Of a DNA stretch of 64,000 bases, positions 39,701-47,535 are shown in pieces. A program made the position numbers and the translations under genes. Source of the DNA: Bacillota bacterium (GTDB taxonomy: Bacteria; Bacillota; Clostridia; Acetivibrionales; DSM-1351); NCBI GenBank assembly GCA_023393115.1, contig JAEWMS010000030.1:1-64000 (forward strand), written 5' to 3'. Each line of letters begins with the position of its first letter. The first letter of the stretch is position 1. The notes below the pieces were generated by a model. That model did no database searches. It saw only the letters and a list, made by a program, of their open reading frames with translations, and was not told where the DNA came from.

Positions 39701-42537
39701 TGCCACTCAATTGGTGTTCCATCCCATGTGTATAGTTTCAAGGAAGCATCAGAATCTTCTTCATGTTGTTGAGTTATTATTTCCTTCTCACCATCATTGT
39801 TGATGTCCATAATCAAATAATGAACATCTGACAGATTGTAATTTGTTAAATTAGCACTCATATCAATATTAGGAATGGCAATTGGAAATTTGTTGTTTAA
39901 AAGGGAGCCATCCGGCTTAAATGCATATAAGTATCTGGTTTCTGAAGCAAAATCTCTACCCAATACCAAAATTTCCGGAATTGTATCATTATCCAAATCC
40001 TGCAGTGCGATATAATCAGAGATATATTTATATTGAGGATCTAAAGTAAACTCAGTGTAGGAGTTATCGTCCTTCAAAATCCGTATTTTGCCGTCTGCAG
40101 CATATACTGTTTCCTCACCGGGATTACCATCAATATTTCCAACTGCTACCTGATTAATTGTAAAATAATTGTGGGATGAGCAGTATTGTAGTATTCCATC
40201 GTGTGAGTACTTGACCAATGCTGTTTCGCGTAATGTTGTTGAAGTAAGTCCAACAAGACTGGTTTGCCCAGCAGCATTTTTAACAGGTAACATACTTGAT
40301 GGAGTGTTGTTCTCAAGCTTCTGAGGCCAGTTGTCATGTGCCAAATCCGGTTCCAGGTAAATAAAAGTTCTTACATCATCGGAGTAGCTGGTGTAATCAG
40401 CTAGAAGCCTTAACTGATAAAATCCGGCTCTCCCCGGATAAACAGACGAATCCCAATTCGCCAAGAGTCCATCGATTACGGGTTCGTTCCCTCCATTTTC
40501 GAGAGTGAAGCCGGTAGTGAACCACTCAGTTGGATTCAGTCCTTCACCCCATTCCATGCGATAATTCTGGAAGTGCTGACCTATAGTGAAGCCTTGAATA
40601 GGTAGTACTTTACCTGGTTTCATTTCGGTCGCATAGCTTGGATCCAGTGAAGCAGGACTGGTAATTTTCGTTTTTTCAACCTCCACTTCAACTCTGTCAA
40701 AGTAGGTATTCTGTGGATCATTGCTGTCTTTAACACTTAAACGGATCAGGTATTTTCCGCTTGAAAGTTCTGTTGTGTCAAATACCCCAAGCTGACCCTT
40801 GTCCACAGGACTATTACTTTGCTCAAGCACCTGCCACTGTATTGGTTCTTTAGAAAATTCGGTAACTTTTGCACATTCCAGAGTATAACTTAAAAAGTTG
40901 TTACCCTTTGCAGATCCTGTAACAGTTACTACATCCATTGCAGAACTGCCTTGAACTGGACTTATAATATTTGCATCTAAACAACTGTTTTTCTTCAGCG
41001 CTTGGCTTGCATCGATACGTCCATACCCCGTATAATAGTCAAACCCCGGATAATTAACATCTATAGTAGAAGCTTGGATCACCATGCTCACCTGATCACT
41101 TGAAAATTCCGGGTGACAGGACGTAATTAATGCTGCAACTCCTGCTACGTGGGGAGCAGCCATACTTGTTCCACTCAATCTGGTATATTTATCTCCTACT
41201 TTAAATCCTTTAGTTGTACCTGAAGCATTCAAGGATAGTATATCTACCCCAGGTGCTGACACATCAACGCCACTTCCCCAGTTGGTAAAGTATGCCTTTT
41301 CATCATTACTGTCAGTAGCTGCTACTGTTATGGCATTCTCTACACCGGCTGGAGAGTAATTACGTACATCATCACTATCATTTCCGGCAGCAACAACTAC
41401 AACCACACCAAGACCGTTTGCGTAATTAATAGCATCTTCATAAACATTTACATAGCCTTTTCCTCCAAAACTGCAATTTATTACATCGGCTCCATTGTCA
41501 GCAGCATATAAAATAGCGTTGACAAGGGCAAAATCAGCACCCTTACCCTCCTTATTCAAACCTTTTACTGCCATAACCTTGGCTCCGGGTGCCACTCCTA
41601 CAACACCTATTCCATTGTTTCCGGTTGCAGCAATTGTACCAGCTACATGAGTTCCATGACCTTCATCGTCTATGGGATTATTATTGCTACTTACAAAATT
41701 CCAGCCCCATATATCATCAATGTAGCCGTTGTTATCATCATCAATTCCGTTGTTGGCAATTTCTTTTGTATTAGTCCATATATTTTCTGCAATATCGGGA
41801 TGGGTATTATCAATTCCGGTATCGACAACAGCTACTGTTACACCCTCTCCAGTTGCCGTGTCCCACGCTTCAGGGCATGAAATTAACTTCACCCCGTAAA
41901 GATCATCATATTCCTTTCCCCACGTTCCATTGCTTGAGAAGTATGGATCATTAGGTATCATGCATGTTGACATCTCTATGCTGGCTTCCGCATATTCAAA
42001 CCTGGGGTCCTGATTTAACGACTCCAGCAGTTTATCATACTCTTCCTGGCTGTTAACATCTGCTTCAATTACATATGTATTGGATAGATTGGTATTGGCC
42101 GAAACACCTTTTTTGCTGCGTTTCGACCTTTTCTGGAATTTCTTCTGTATATTATTATAGTACTCTTTCTCTGTTTTTCCGGTTTTCTTCTTCCAACTTA
42201 CCAAGCCTTTATACATAGGCTCTAACTTATTAATCTTATACTTGCTGAATATATCACCCATATTTTTTCCAGAGCCCTTACGAATTGCCATGTCCTTTTG
42301 GGTGATCTGAGCTTCAGCCTTTGCAGCAGTTTCATTGTTTAGCTTTACTATAATCCGCTTACTTTTTGGAGAACCGGACTCTACTGTCTTTTGGTCAAAT
42401 TCATTTATATCCTGTTTTGCAACAGTGCCGCCAAATGAGGAAACAAATGTTAATAGAAAAGCCAAAAGTGTAATTAAGGATATTACTGCTGATTTCTTAA
42501 ATTGTTTTTTAGTGTTCACTTTTTTTTGGAAAATCAT
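33775..42537 (-). CDS. Giant secreted subtilase with FG-GAP, Ig-like and adhesin modules (paralog B)
   Basis: The predicted protein is about 2920 residues from ATG 42537 (AAAGGA upstream). Its plan matches paralog A: signal peptide, propeptide with KRSKRSKK, and an S8 protease with D239, H294, N386 and S458 at the same positions. FG-GAP-like repeats follow, then nine Big_2 and five cleaved-adhesin/MAM-like modules, and a short TEPVV linker. The N-terminal 470 residues are very similar to A, while B has two more Ig and one more adhesin module. The frame ends at TAA 33775-33777. The same frame continues for 30 codons encoding the tail conserved in A (SAVPETDTTTDENAV to VRYRQW), ending at 33682, so the stop looks recent. 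Likely an extracellular protease. Confidence 0.85.
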   Translation of the reverse strand: MIFQKKVNTKKQFKKSAVISLITLLAFLLTFVSSFGGTVAKQDINEFDQKTVESGSPKSKRIIVKLNNETAAKAEAQITQKDMAIRKGSGKNMGDIFSKYKINKLEPMYKGLVSWKKKTGKTEKEYYNNIQKKFQKRSKRSKKGVSANTNLSNTYVIEADVNSQEEYDKLLESLNQDPRFEYAEASIEMSTCMIPNDPYFSSNGTWGKEYDDLYGVKLISCPEAWDTATGEGVTVAVVDTGIDNTHPDIAENIWTNTKEIANNGIDDDNNGYIDDIWGWNFVSSNNNPIDDEGHGTHVAGTIAATGNNGIGVVGVAPGAKVMAVKGLNKEGKGADFALVNAILYAADNGADVINCSFGGKGYVNVYEDAINYANGLGVVVVVAAGNDSDDVRNYSPAGVENAITVAATDSNDEKAYFTNWGSGVDVSAPGVDILSLNASGTTKGFKVGDKYTRLSGTSMAAPHVAGVAALITSCHPEFSSDQVSMVIQASTIDVNYPGFDYYTGYGRIDASQALKKNSCLDANIISPVQGSSAMDVVTVTGSAKGNNFLSYTLECAKVTEFSKEPIQWQVLEQSNSPVDKGQLGVFDTTELSSGKYLIRLSVKDSNDPQNTYFDRVEVEVEKTKITSPASLDPSYATEMKPGKVLPIQGFTIGQHFQNYRMEWGEGLNPTEWFTTGFTLENGGNEPVIDGLLANWDSSVYPGRAGFYQLRLLADYTSYSDDVRTFIYLEPDLAHDNWPQKLENNTPSSMLPVKNAAGQTSLVGLTSTTLRETALVKYSHDGILQYCSSHNYFTINQVAVGNIDGNPGEETVYAADGKIRILKDDNSYTEFTLDPQYKYISDYIALQDLDNDTIPEILVLGRDFASETRYLYAFKPDGSLLNNKFPIAIPNIDMSANLTNYNLSDVHYLIMDINNDGEKEIITQQHEEDSDASLKLYTWDGTPIEWQAVQPSFPNVTIFDMLGGDLDHDGQGEIVLCTKDTGSFDERKIYVIASDGSYKNGWPRTLPKKYVNSYNTDIAIADLDRDGTDEIIYSQLDEINVLKMDGMQLSDNWGIDSEYYYNNFVIGDINSDNYPEILAQRHIRKDYSIPGYVPRYYSEEELIALDKDAQIVKRWGILGAGGGKSSSSSFEPVLGDFDNNGKVDIAVCTSILNESNTSVDSTLYILTTEGDYNAENIDWPVRLHDPQNTSVHIPNKPLPDVTSIVLNTTSSSITVGQAVQLNATILPKGANSKVEWSIASESPSNVASVINGTVFAKHPGTAVIRAASAADPSKYAECTVTVTEAIDGVLLREGFENSSENNNLPIGWSVENVYTGIELGKWSIVSSGTTVDTPKSGSKMAKFQKVSYGYSDRLYRTGGFDLENSSYSLNFWMYHDSETTNYDSIQVQLSMDSGANWINAGEPIYRYSRSAGWKMHTISLNEYKNTSDIQIAFLGVGKGGRDIYLDDISVTDDSVVQVSGISLNRTATTLEAGQTEQLTATVAPENAKNKEVIWTVQSQSTSNVATVTSTGLVTGNIVGTAVIRVTSAADPSKYAECTVTVKPAVIPVTEISLNRTSMTLEAEQSEQLSATITPANATNKEVIWTVQSQSTSNVATVSSTGLVTGNNVGTAVIRATSVADSNKYAECTVTVKPTVIPVTGISLNKTTAFLEEGQSEQLSATITPANATNKEVIWTVQSQSTSNVATVSSTGLVTGNNVGTAVIRATSAADPSKYVECTVTVKPTEALVTNTLLSEGFEGTGGSIPTGWAIAENSAAKWIIVSSGTNPDPGAPKSGSMMAKFNSDSAPMYTYARLYTTSGLAIGSTGNYKLNFWMYHDTKYLGYTDRIQVQVTTGGGSNWNNVGSEINRNDGSTGWKMHTVDLDEFRNTADLRIAFLAYSGNGNDMYLDDISVTCTSAESIGISLNKTEMTLEEGQSEQLSATITPANATNKEVIWTVQSQSTSNVATVSSTGLVTGTNVGTAVIRATSASDPSKYVECTVTVKPVEVPVTSTLLSEGFEGTGGAIPEGWATNNTNAIWSVASIGTKPDPGAPKSGSMMAKFNSYDVSVDKNARLYTTTGLDLDNTGDYKVEFWMYHDTGNPNHTDRIQVQVSTDGGSSWSNVGSTIKRSDGSTGWKLHSVDLNQFRNIGDLRIAFLAISGCGNNMYLDDISVTCTSAEPIGVSLNKTEMTLEEGQSEELTAAITPANATNKEVIWTVQSQSTSNVATVSSTGLVTGTNVGTAVIRVTSAADPSKYAECTVTVKPAVIPVTEISLNRTTMTLEEGQSEQLSATITPTNATNKEVIWTVQSQSTSNVATVSSTGLVTGNNAGTAVIRATSVADPRKYVECTVTVKPAVIPVTGISLNKTTMTLEEGQSEELTAAITPANVTNKEVIWTVQSQSTSNVTTVSSTGLVTGNNAGTAVIRATSVADPSKYVECTVTVKSVEVPVDGTLLSEGFEGTDGSIPAGWVTTNTNAIWSVVSSGSKPDPGAPKSGSMMAKFNSYDAPGNTSSRLYTTLGLDMSNTGDYKVEFWMYHDTGNPNHTDRIQVQVSTNGGSNWSSVGSAIKRSDGSTGWKLHTVDLNQFRNTGDLQIAFLALSSNGNNMYLDDISVICTSTEPIGISLNQTTMTLEAGQNEQLIATITPDNTTNKEVIWTVESQSTSNVAIVSSTGLVTGTNVGTAVVRATSTADPNKFSECTVTVEAVEIPVDGVLLSEGFEDTDGSIPAGWEKTVNALAIWSVVSSATNPDPGAPNSGSRMAKFNSFDARMNTSSRLYTTSGIALGSTGDYKLDFWMYHDTEDTNYGDSIHVVVSTNGGNNWVFVGGSILRYDGSTGWKLHTVDLNQFRNTDDLRIGFIATSGNGNNMYLDDISVTCTSSDISVDSLYYGLSTQDEEQRGQVIESTVTEPVVTEPVVTESDVTEPVVTEPSVTEPTVSEPAGT
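33960..38960 (-). repeat. Big_2 and adhesin-like module array, paralog B
   Basis: Fourteen modules in protein order: Ig, adhesin, Ig, Ig, Ig, adhesin, Ig, adhesin, Ig, Ig, Ig, adhesin, Ig, adhesin. Unit sequences match those of paralog A closely. Many Ig units in B carry LEEGQSEQLSATITPANATNKEVIW, which suggests recent internal copying. Confidence 0.8.
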
Positions 42538-42729
42538 TCTGTTGTATCCTTTCAAGTAATATACTTTTCTTGTTCATGTAATGCTCTTACATGTAATTGC
42601 TTGTAATGCTCTTATATGTAGTACTATATAATGAAATATATCTCCACCCTTCTTTTACTTATTTGAATAAGGCTCTTCAGTGCTATTTTCTCGTCCAACA
42701 AATCTCGACATATTATTTATACTAAATGG

Positions 42730-42779
42730 AAAGACCTAACTTTTCACCTGTCATAAGTTAGGTAAAAAGTTAGGTCTTT
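42730..42779 (-). promoter_or_regulatory. Inverted-repeat activator site or hairpin upstream of paralog B
   Basis: AAAGACCTAACTTTT (42730-42744) and AAAAGTTAGGTCTTT (42765-42779) are perfect 15-base arms, with a third AAGTTAGGT half-site at 42755-42763. On the minus strand the last copy lies about 12 bases before a TAGTATAAATAAT promoter-like segment. The hairpin might also terminate the upstream activator gene, but no U-tract follows it. Confidence 0.5.
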
Positions 42780-42793
42780 ATTGATTCCGTCGG

Positions 42794-45412
42794 TTATATT
42801 AATATTTCTAATTGTCTTGCTTTTTTTACTGCCTGTGTTCGTTTATTTACACCCAGCTTAGTAAATATGTTTTTTATGTACCACTTAACAGTCCCTATTG
42901 TTATGTAAAGATTAGCTGCAATTTCAGCGTTAGACATACCTGCTGCAATAAGCTTTAGAATCTCATATTCTCTGGCCTTAAGAGGTTCGATAAGAACATT
43001 GACCTGTAGGGTATTTTGTTCCTCCAATTGATCTACAAATTCAGGGGCTGCATTTCGCGCCTTGCGTACTAATGCTAAAACCTCCTCATCCTCGTCCAGA
43101 AAATTTCTCACATATCCTTCGGGGGCTGCTATTTTCAGAGCCTCTCTTATATACATCAAGGCTCTGCTCTGGTCTCCATTATACTTTTTAACTAATGCAG
43201 TCAGAATCAGTATTGTTATCAATTGCTCCTGCTTATTATACTTTCTTGCTAATTCCTCTTCATTTTCTAATTTAGTCTCTGCTTCGTTAAATTTCTTTTG
43301 ACTAATTAGTGCTCTGATATATGTTAATTTAACATTACTAGGATAAGGACACAAATTATCATTCATTAATACTTCTCGTTTCTTCGTCCATTCCAATACC
43401 TTTGTGTGGTTTCTCTCTTTAATGCTCAAATCAATTTCAATCGCCTCAAGCATTTCAAAGATATTTTGAAGTCTTGATCTTTTCGATAGACGCTTATATT
43501 TATATAAAGTTTTAAAAGCTATGCTCTTTTCACCCAAAATAAAAAGTAATTTTACATAAAACCCCTCGGCATTACCTATCGTTGACATCAATTTCATTTC
43601 TCTACAAAAGTTAATACCCTCATACAAGTATTTTTTGGCCTTTTCCAACTCATTCCCGATATAGAAACATATACCCAGGGTAAGGTATATCACTCTTGCC
43701 ATGGGCAGGCGGTCTCCATATTGATCAATATATTCAGCCAACAGTTCTTCACATAAGCTTTGTGCCTCCTGCCTTCTTCCCATAGCTATCAGGCAATCTG
43801 TATAATTTACAAATGCAGATAGCTCTACCAATCGATATTTGTTACAATTAATTCCATAAATTATCTTTTTAAACGCCGCTGCTGCTTCGGCTGACTCGCC
43901 TACTGAAACCTTCACCAATCCGAGAGTTCTTAATGCAATATTATAAAATAACCTGTTCTCTCCTTTTAGAATAGATACTGCTTCCTCTGCAAGCATAACC
44001 GCTTTGCTTTTATCTATGTTAGTATAAAGAATTGCTTCAAGAGCCTGAATTCTACCAGATATATTTGAAGCCTTTATAACCTGCATGCTTTTCAATTCTT
44101 TTAACGTTTTATAAGCCTTATCAGTTTCTCCTAAAAGAAATAGGCACCAAGCTCTACACGTCTCAATCTCGGCATCTGTTTTATCACTTATTTCTTTAAC
44201 TGAATTCAGATGCTCAAGCAGCGTTTCTATTGCACCATTATATAAATACTTGGAAGAAACTTGATTAACCAAACTTAGCGCCATCTCACAATCCCTTGCT
44301 TCCAGAGCGTATTCAAAGGCTAATTCTATAAACCCCTTGTTTTCGCACCAAGCACTTGCTTTTCTGCATATTTCTGCTCTAAGGGTTTCATCAAGACCTG
44401 TTCTTAAAAATTCGGAGAAAAGATGATGGTATCTATACCAAGTACGATTACAATCTAATGGTACTAAAAAAAGATTATCTCTTTCCAGTCGATCCAGGAT
44501 TTGCCTACTACAATTAAGACCCGTAATAGTGTTACACAGCTCCTCATTAAAACTTTTTAGTATACTGGTCTTTTTTAAAAATTCCTGAATTTGAGTCTCC
44601 TGCCGTTCAAATACCTCCTCCATGAGATAGTCTGTGACGAACCTGTTATTTCCATTAATTTGTTTTATAAAGCATCTTCCCTGCTCCTCCTTTTTTATAT
44701 TCCTCAAGGATAGGCCAATTAATTGCAAGCCCGCCGCCCAGCCTTCTGTTCTTTCCTCAAGAATTTGAAGGGTTTCATTTTCGAAATTAATATTAAAACT
44801 TTTAATAAAAAACTCTTTAATCTCGGTAGGCTCAAATCTTAAATCGCTGGATCTCAGTTCTGTCAATATGTCCCCCGCTCTCCATCGGGAGAGGTTAAAT
44901 GGCGGGTCCTGTCTGGTGAGTATTATGGTAAGAATATTATGTGCCTTGGAGTCAATAATTCGCTGTAATATTTTGTGTATGTATATGTTAGTGATAATAT
45001 GATAGTCATCGAAAATTAAAGTAAAAGTATGTTTAAGCTTCGACAATTCTTCAATTATGTAGGAGCTGATTACTTCCACTCCAGGCAGTTTTGGCGTACT
45101 CAAAATATTTTCTATGGTGCTTCCGAACGTATCATCAACTTTCTTGATAGCCATAACTAAATAGTTTATGAATGTTATGGGGTCATTATCATATTCATCT
45201 AAAGACAGCCAAGTATAGCGCTGTTTAATACGACTTATCCATTCAGATACCAGAGTTGTCTTACCATATCCTGCTTCAGCAGAAACCAGAATTACTTTGT
45301 GTTCCTTTTTCTCTCTTTCATTCATTTTACCAATTAAAACTTCCCGGCTGACATAATTGCTTTTGATGGAAGGTATATACATTTTGGCATTAAAATAATT
45401 AATATCGTACAT
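42794..45412 (-). CDS. MalT/LAL-type LuxR transcriptional activator
   Basis: The 872-residue regulator has an N-terminal STAND NTPase with Walker A (SAEAGYGKTTL, near residue 44) and a Walker B-like FTLIFDDYH. A long TPR-like helical region (residues about 350-770) follows, with a C-terminal LuxR helix-turn-helix (LKAREYEILKLIAAGMSNAEIAANLYITIGTVKWYIKNIFTKLGVNKRTQA). Such proteins oligomerise on ligand and ATP binding and activate promoters. AGAGG precedes the ATG. The gene lies directly upstream of paralog B, and a fossil of its end lies upstream of paralog A, so the subtilases are the likely targets. Ligand unknown. Confidence 0.88.
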   Translation of the reverse strand: MYDINYFNAKMYIPSIKSNYVSREVLIGKMNEREKKEHKVILVSAEAGYGKTTLVSEWISRIKQRYTWLSLDEYDNDPITFINYLVMAIKKVDDTFGSTIENILSTPKLPGVEVISSYIIEELSKLKHTFTLIFDDYHIITNIYIHKILQRIIDSKAHNILTIILTRQDPPFNLSRWRAGDILTELRSSDLRFEPTEIKEFFIKSFNINFENETLQILEERTEGWAAGLQLIGLSLRNIKKEEQGRCFIKQINGNNRFVTDYLMEEVFERQETQIQEFLKKTSILKSFNEELCNTITGLNCSRQILDRLERDNLFLVPLDCNRTWYRYHHLFSEFLRTGLDETLRAEICRKASAWCENKGFIELAFEYALEARDCEMALSLVNQVSSKYLYNGAIETLLEHLNSVKEISDKTDAEIETCRAWCLFLLGETDKAYKTLKELKSMQVIKASNISGRIQALEAILYTNIDKSKAVMLAEEAVSILKGENRLFYNIALRTLGLVKVSVGESAEAAAAFKKIIYGINCNKYRLVELSAFVNYTDCLIAMGRRQEAQSLCEELLAEYIDQYGDRLPMARVIYLTLGICFYIGNELEKAKKYLYEGINFCREMKLMSTIGNAEGFYVKLLFILGEKSIAFKTLYKYKRLSKRSRLQNIFEMLEAIEIDLSIKERNHTKVLEWTKKREVLMNDNLCPYPSNVKLTYIRALISQKKFNEAETKLENEEELARKYNKQEQLITILILTALVKKYNGDQSRALMYIREALKIAAPEGYVRNFLDEDEEVLALVRKARNAAPEFVDQLEEQNTLQVNVLIEPLKAREYEILKLIAAGMSNAEIAANLYITIGTVKWYIKNIFTKLGVNKRTQAVKKARQLEILI

Positions 45413-45599
45413 GTTTCTGACCTCTTATTGTATAATTTGACTAATAATACCTTAATTATACAACAAGCGACAGTACCTTAATAGTCAAAAATAGCAAACT
45501 GTCTTTTTTGTATACTCTAAAATCAATTGATCTAGTTTCACACTGAGTCCCATTATATAATTATAATCACAATCCTCAGACTCAATATCCATAGAGGCA
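45413..45599. other. AT-rich region upstream of the LuxR activator
   Basis: Contains a TATAAT-like segment for the minus-strand activator gene and no ORF. No other structure was found. Confidence 0.4.
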
Positions 45600-45798
45600 A
45601 CGTTAAGTAAAGTCAAATCAAGTCCTCATATTACTCAACAGGATTTGTCAGCAAGGCTGGAAGTGTTGGGCTATAATATTGACCGTGTTTCTATAAGTAA
45701 AATAGAATCAGGGGACAGGTTTGTGGCAGATTATGAGGTAGTTGGTTTTGCAAAGGCTCTTAACGTTGGGGTTGAGTGGCTGCTTATGGGTTCATAGT
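45600..45798 (+). pseudogene. XRE-family repressor, 5' truncated
   Basis: The frame reads KSSPHITQQDLSARLEVLGYNIDRVSISKIESGDRFVADYEVVGFAKALNVGVEWLLMGS and then stops. This is most of a Cro/CI-type helix-turn-helix domain. No ATG, GTG or TTG with a ribosome site precedes it, and the first helix is missing. It is convergent with the Nudix gene, whose 3' end it overlaps by a few bases. Confidence 0.65.
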
Positions 45799-46167
45799 GA
45801 GCTTATCAACAAATTCTATATCTGCAGGCATGAATTCATAGTTGTAGAGTTCCTCTACAGATACCCATTTTGCTGCATTGTGCACGTTTAGTTTCATTAC
45901 TCCGCCCGTAATTTCTGCATCAAAAACAGTGAAGGCTATTTCTTTGTTCTCAAACCGGTAGACGTTCTCAGTGAAGATACCATGGACCTTAATATCCAGT
46001 TCCAGCTCCTCACGGATTTCTCGTATAATACACTGCTCGAGGGTTTCACCTTCCTCCAGCTTTCCGCCTGGGAACTCCCAGAGCATACCGCACTCGTCAT
46101 CTACAGCCCTCTGGCATATGAGTATTTTATCGTCTTTTCGGATTATTGCTGCTGTAACTTGTTTCAT
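45784..46167 (-). CDS. Nudix hydrolase, MutT/CTP-pyrophosphohydrolase type
   Basis: The 127-residue protein starts at 46167 behind GAAAGGAC; an upstream in-frame ATG (46200) has no site. The Nudix box GGKLEEGETLEQCIIREIREEL is complete apart from the late glycine, which is Glu in REELELDI, as in many MutT-like proteins. Such enzymes hydrolyse oxidised or modified nucleoside triphosphates (8-oxo-dGTP, CTP analogues). It appears monocistronic. Confidence 0.85.
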   Translation of the reverse strand: MKQVTAAIIRKDDKILICQRAVDDECGMLWEFPGGKLEEGETLEQCIIREIREELELDIKVHGIFTENVYRFENKEIAFTVFDAEITGGVMKLNVHNAAKWVSVEELYNYEFMPADIEFVDKLTMNP

Positions 46168-46200
46168 TTTGTAGTCCTTTCTTGTCTCTATATTATGCAT

Positions 46201-46587
46201 CTGATTTTCGCACTTATTTTTTTTATTTTATTTTCTACATTTTCCTATTGATTAATCATTTCATCTTGTCTTTTTACAAATCGTTTTCTCGTAGTTGACT
46301 ATACAACTCAAAATTAGCTTATTACTAATTATATATCAAGTATATCCAGTATTTATTTTTCTTTAAGTTACTGAAAAACTTAAAGCTTAACTGAACAACT
46401 AATTTCTATGTAATCTTTCTTTGTCTGTCCAATAATACCTTTCTTGTAATTTTATGTATAAATGTTTAAAATAGTAATATCCACATGTAAAGTTTGTAAA
46501 CCGCCGAAGTAAAAGTAGAAATTAAAGTAAAGGAAGTCTGGAATGGTATAAATATAATAATTCATGGAAAATCAATGTGAGGCAATA
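46201..46587. other. AT-rich intergenic region
   Basis: No ORF with a ribosome site and no clear hairpin is seen between the Nudix gene and the IS-disrupted gene. Confidence 0.5.
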
Positions 46588-46680
46588 ATGAAAAACAATA
46601 TTATAAAGAGTCTGCTTCTACAAGCAATAATCTTTACTGTATTATTTGCTACAATGTTATATTTGACTGAATCAGGACAC
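46588..46680 (+). pseudogene. Membrane protein gene, 5' part cut by an IS element
   Basis: ATG 46588 after TGAGG encodes MKNNIIKSLLLQAIIFTVLF and a hydrophobic helix, then TESGH, where the insertion begins. Removing the element and one copy of GGACAC joins this frame to NYNFWLNDN on the right side (49217 onward). Confidence 0.65.
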
Positions 46681-46779
46681 TGCATATTCCGGCACATCCG
46701 GACGGCTATTCCGGATTTATCCGGACAGTAAACCGGAGCATCCGGACACCTTGTCTTTAAGTTGATTTTATTCCAGTAC

Positions 46780-47535
46780 TTAATCTTTTTCAATGCTTTT
46801 TATCGTTTTTTCTGCCATGACTTCTCTCATGGATTTTTTTGAGTCAAGGGTAAAAATATACGAGTTGTGAATTATTCTGTCCATGATTGCATCGGCTATT
46901 GTTGGATCAGGAAATAGATCATACCATTTTGTGTGGGATACCTGCCCTGACAGAATTGTCGAAGCCCTGTTATATCTACTCTCTGCGATTTCCAGTATGT
47001 CTCGACTTTCTTCAAGGGTATATGATTTAAGTCCTATATCATCAAGTATCAGAAGTTTAATATTCTGAAGACTTGTCATGAATTTTGAATACCGGTTTTC
47101 ATTTTTAGCATCTTCAATTTCTAACAAAAGCTCAGGGATTCTGTAGTATCTTACGGAGTATCCATGCCTACAGGCCGAGTTTCCAACGGCACAAGAAATG
47201 TATGTCTTTCCTGTACCGGTTTTCCCAGATATCACTATGTTTAATTTTTGCTCTATGAATGAACAGGTTGCAAGCTGCTGTATATTTTTCTTATCAAGCT
47301 TTCTGTCGGTTGTATAGTCAATATCCTCAATGCAGGCGTTAAGTCCAAGTGTTGCACTGTTTATTAGCCTTTTAATTCTTGAGTTTTTCTTGTTAATCCA
47401 TTCGTTTTCGACCATGATGCCAAGGCGTTCTTCAAAGGATAGCTCCTTTAGTGATTGGTCGGGATTGCTCAGCATGTTTGCCATTACTTTCAGTTTTAAA
47501 TCACGGAGCTTTTCTACCGTTTGGTTATTAAGCAT
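46780..47535 (-). CDS. istB: IS21-type transposition helper ATPase IstB
   Basis: The 251-residue AAA+ ATPase has Walker A (SGKTGTGKTYISCAVG) and Walker B (IKLLILDDIGL), with the N-terminal helical domain of IstB proteins (KLRDLKLKVMANML). It would regulate target capture by the IstA transposase. The start overlaps the istA end by 8 bases, the usual arrangement in IS21. Confidence 0.93.
   Translation of the reverse strand: MLNNQTVEKLRDLKLKVMANMLSNPDQSLKELSFEERLGIMVENEWINKKNSRIKRLINSATLGLNACIEDIDYTTDRKLDKKNIQQLATCSFIEQKLNIVISGKTGTGKTYISCAVGNSACRHGYSVRYYRIPELLLEIEDAKNENRYSKFMTSLQNIKLLILDDIGLKSYTLEESRDILEIAESRYNRASTILSGQVSHTKWYDLFPDPTIADAIMDRIIHNSYIFTLDSKKSMREVMAEKTIKSIEKD

Noticed and set aside
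46572..46793. 73-residue minus-strand ORF
   Set aside because: It crosses the IS end and its binding repeats; it exists only because of the insertion.
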